A DNA stretch of 14,447 bases. Origin: UBA4655 sp964585575. Lineage in GTDB: Bacteria > Planctomycetota > Planctomycetia > Pirellulales > UBA1268. The stretch is from positions 1 through 14,447 of the forward strand of contig CAZPEM010000083.1 in NCBI GenBank assembly GCA_964585575.1, in the 5' to 3' direction. Below the pieces are notes generated by a model that ran no database searches, was not told where the DNA came from, and saw nothing but the letters and a program-made list of their open reading frames with translations. Of this stretch, positions 13,164 to 14,447 are shown one piece after another. A program made the translations under genes and the position numbers. How positions within the stretch are numbered: position 1 is the first letter of the stretch; the number at the start of each line of letters is the position of its first letter.

Positions 13164-14363
13164 TCAGCGGTCTCGCAGGCGGGCCATGAAGCGGAGGAAC
13201 ACCGGCTCGATCTCCTCCGGCCCGACACCGAACGCGGCGCGAAAATCGTTGCGACGTGACTCGGCCGAGTCTTCCGCAAGCGGCTCCTTGGCCCCGAGGA
13301 TCCGCAGGTACTCCACGAACTCGCCGCGCCGCGTCTGGACGAGGAAATAGGTCATCGCCCAGGCGGCGGCGTAGGCATCGACGCCGGAGTCGGCCCGACG
13401 AAACGCCTCGTCGTCGGCGACGAGCTTCGCGACGTCGCCGGGCTGGAATGATTTCTGCCAGTGCGCGAGCCGCGGCTCGTTCACGAGCCCGATCCCCCTC
13501 CAGCCCTGGCTACTCCCGAGATCGGGCGTCTCGAAGTAGATCGCGACCCCCTCGCTCGCCCAGAGGGGCACCGGCGCCAACCGCCGATGCATGCCGGAGT
13601 TGAAGGCCATCTGATGGGTCGCCTCGTGCACGAGCGTGGCGACGAGGCCGCTCGCCGCCGGGCTCGCCAGCGCCGCAAGCTTCGCACCGGGCCGAACCGC
13701 GCCGCTGCGAAGCCCCTCGCCACGGACGGCGTCGCTGCCGGTCAGGTCGTAGGTGATCACGCGATTGCTCATGAGGTCGTAGTAGCCCGCGACGCGGTCA
13801 GCCGCCTCCCCGAGCACCGGCCGCGCATGGGCGCGGTAACGCTCCTGGCTGGAGAAGACGACGACGACGAGCGGCCGATCGGCTGCCGCGAGGGGAAGCC
13901 CCGCCCGCTTCCAGTAGTTCATGAAGGCGTCGTGCAGCCGTTCGAAGACCGCCCCGCACCACTGGGCGTACGGACGCGACGTGTCGTGGCAGATGCAGTA
14001 GTGCTTCGTGGAAAACACCTCGAACCCGTCCGGAAGGTCGGCGAGGATGCCCCGAACGACCCGGGCAGGGGCGTGGGCGGCGGCCACCTCGTCGCCGCCG
14101 GCAAGCGGCTCACGACCGACGATCGCTCTCGGCTCGAGCAGCGTGAGCGCCGTGTCGAACCGTTCCAGCAGGAGCCCCCCATCGACCGCCTCGACGACCA
14201 CCTTCCCCTCGAGCGTCTTCGTCGCGCCGTCGCGACGAACCGTCACCCGCTCGAACCGGTCCGCGGGACCGTCCGCCGACGAAGCGGCCCGCCCCGCGAC
14301 CGCGGCGACGATCAAGGCGGCCGGCGCGGCTCGCGCGAGGACGCTCGAAAGACGTCGCGTCAT
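13164..14363 (-). CDS. Secreted DUF1570 family protein with HEXXH zinc-peptidase motif
   Basis: 399 aa. Signal peptide 1-30 (MTRRLSSVLARA, then APAALIVAAVAG, cleavage near ASSA|DG). Residues 34-84 form a small beta-rich segment. The DUF1570 domain (PF07607) covers about 115-290: FEVFSTKHYCICHDTS (114-129), RPLVVVVFSSQERYRAH (163-179), GYYDLMSNRVITYDLTG (193-209), and HEATH (246-250) with WASEGVAIYFE (268-278). H246, H250 and E271 are the expected zinc ligands and E247 the general base, as in gluzincin peptidases. The C-terminal helical part (300-399) is typical of the family. Proteolytic activity has not, to my knowledge, been shown for DUF1570. The start is uncertain: ATG 14384 would add seven residues, and neither start has a clear ribosome site. 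Confidence 0.88.
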   Translation of the reverse strand: MTRRLSSVLARAAPAALIVAAVAGRAASSADGPADRFERVTVRRDGATKTLEGKVVVEAVDGGLLLERFDTALTLLEPRAIVGREPLAGGDEVAAAHAPARVVRGILADLPDGFEVFSTKHYCICHDTSRPYAQWCGAVFERLHDAFMNYWKRAGLPLAAADRPLVVVVFSSQERYRAHARPVLGEAADRVAGYYDLMSNRVITYDLTGSDAVRGEGLRSGAVRPGAKLAALASPAASGLVATLVHEATHQMAFNSGMHRRLAPVPLWASEGVAIYFETPDLGSSQGWRGIGLVNEPRLAHWQKSFQPGDVAKLVADDEAFRRADSGVDAYAAAWAMTYFLVQTRRGEFVEYLRILGAKEPLAEDSAESRRNDFRAAFGVGPEEIEPVFLRFMARLRDR

Positions 14364-14447
14364 GAATCTTCGCTGCAAAGCCATGCGGGAAAGGCTACAG
14401 GAACGACGCCATCCGCCAGAAGGCCGCAAATACGGCAACGGGCGGGA

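Noticed and set aside
1..14447. CRISPR arrays, tRNA or rRNA genes, tandem repeats
   Set aside because: No regularly spaced direct repeats, no cloverleaf-like sequences and no rRNA core motifs were noticed on reading. This was by eye and not by a dedicated search.

Overview
The window looks like chromosomal DNA of a high-GC planctomycete, probably Pirellulales-like; that placement is inference. It rests on the gene families present: a Ser/Thr kinase with the usual planctomycete layout (N-terminal adaptor stretch, kinase, one membrane span, coiled coil, helical repeats), a DUF1080-ThuA fusion, a DUF1570 protein, a Tat-exported Gfo/Idh/MocA-type protein, and a membrane-anchored coiled-coil protein with a 'NGDG...GG' BRCT-like tail. 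G+C is high throughout, so many long open frames on the opposite strand are artefacts.

Layout. (1) 1-763: the left edge holds the possible C-terminal end of an unidentified + strand gene (1-81), then a 54-nt bipartite palindrome (121-174). The palindrome interrupts a minus-strand hepT toxin gene, leaving only its N-terminal half, while the mntA nucleotidyltransferase antitoxin (353-763) looks complete. This reads as a toxin-antitoxin pair whose toxin was cut by an insertion or rearrangement. (2) 764-1102: divergent intergenic region. (3) 1103-5459, +: a tight five-gene transcription unit: YeiH/UPF0324-type membrane transporter, a 73-aa membrane protein overlapping it by ATGA, a TIM-barrel sugar phosphate isomerase/epimerase-like protein, a UbiA-type (EboC-like) membrane protein, and a second, related TIM-barrel protein. 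(4) 5460-5589: intergenic region with a possible promoter and a perfect 16-bp palindrome. (5) 5590-8631, +: a 1013-aa membrane-spanning Ser/Thr kinase with unusual Gly-loop and HRD motifs. (6) 8632-8721: convergent gap with a strong hairpin. (7) 8722-14363, all minus: in transcription order, a secreted DUF1570 zinc-peptidase-like protein, a Tat-signal Gfo/Idh/MocA-like protein that lacks key catalytic residues, a membrane-anchored coiled-coil protein with a BRCT-like C-terminus, and a secreted DUF1080-ThuA fusion.

How the parts may work together. The 1103-5459 operon probably serves one small-molecule or lipid-linked pathway: two soluble TIM barrels with the same metal-site motifs flank a prenyltransferase-like membrane protein, which recalls ebo-type metabolite-traffic clusters, and a transporter leads the unit. 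Its substrate cannot be read from the sequence. The minus-strand genes are mostly envelope or exported proteins. Their spacing (about 80, 70 and 140 bp) allows either one operon or separate units. No tRNA, rRNA, CRISPR array or complete insertion sequence was seen.
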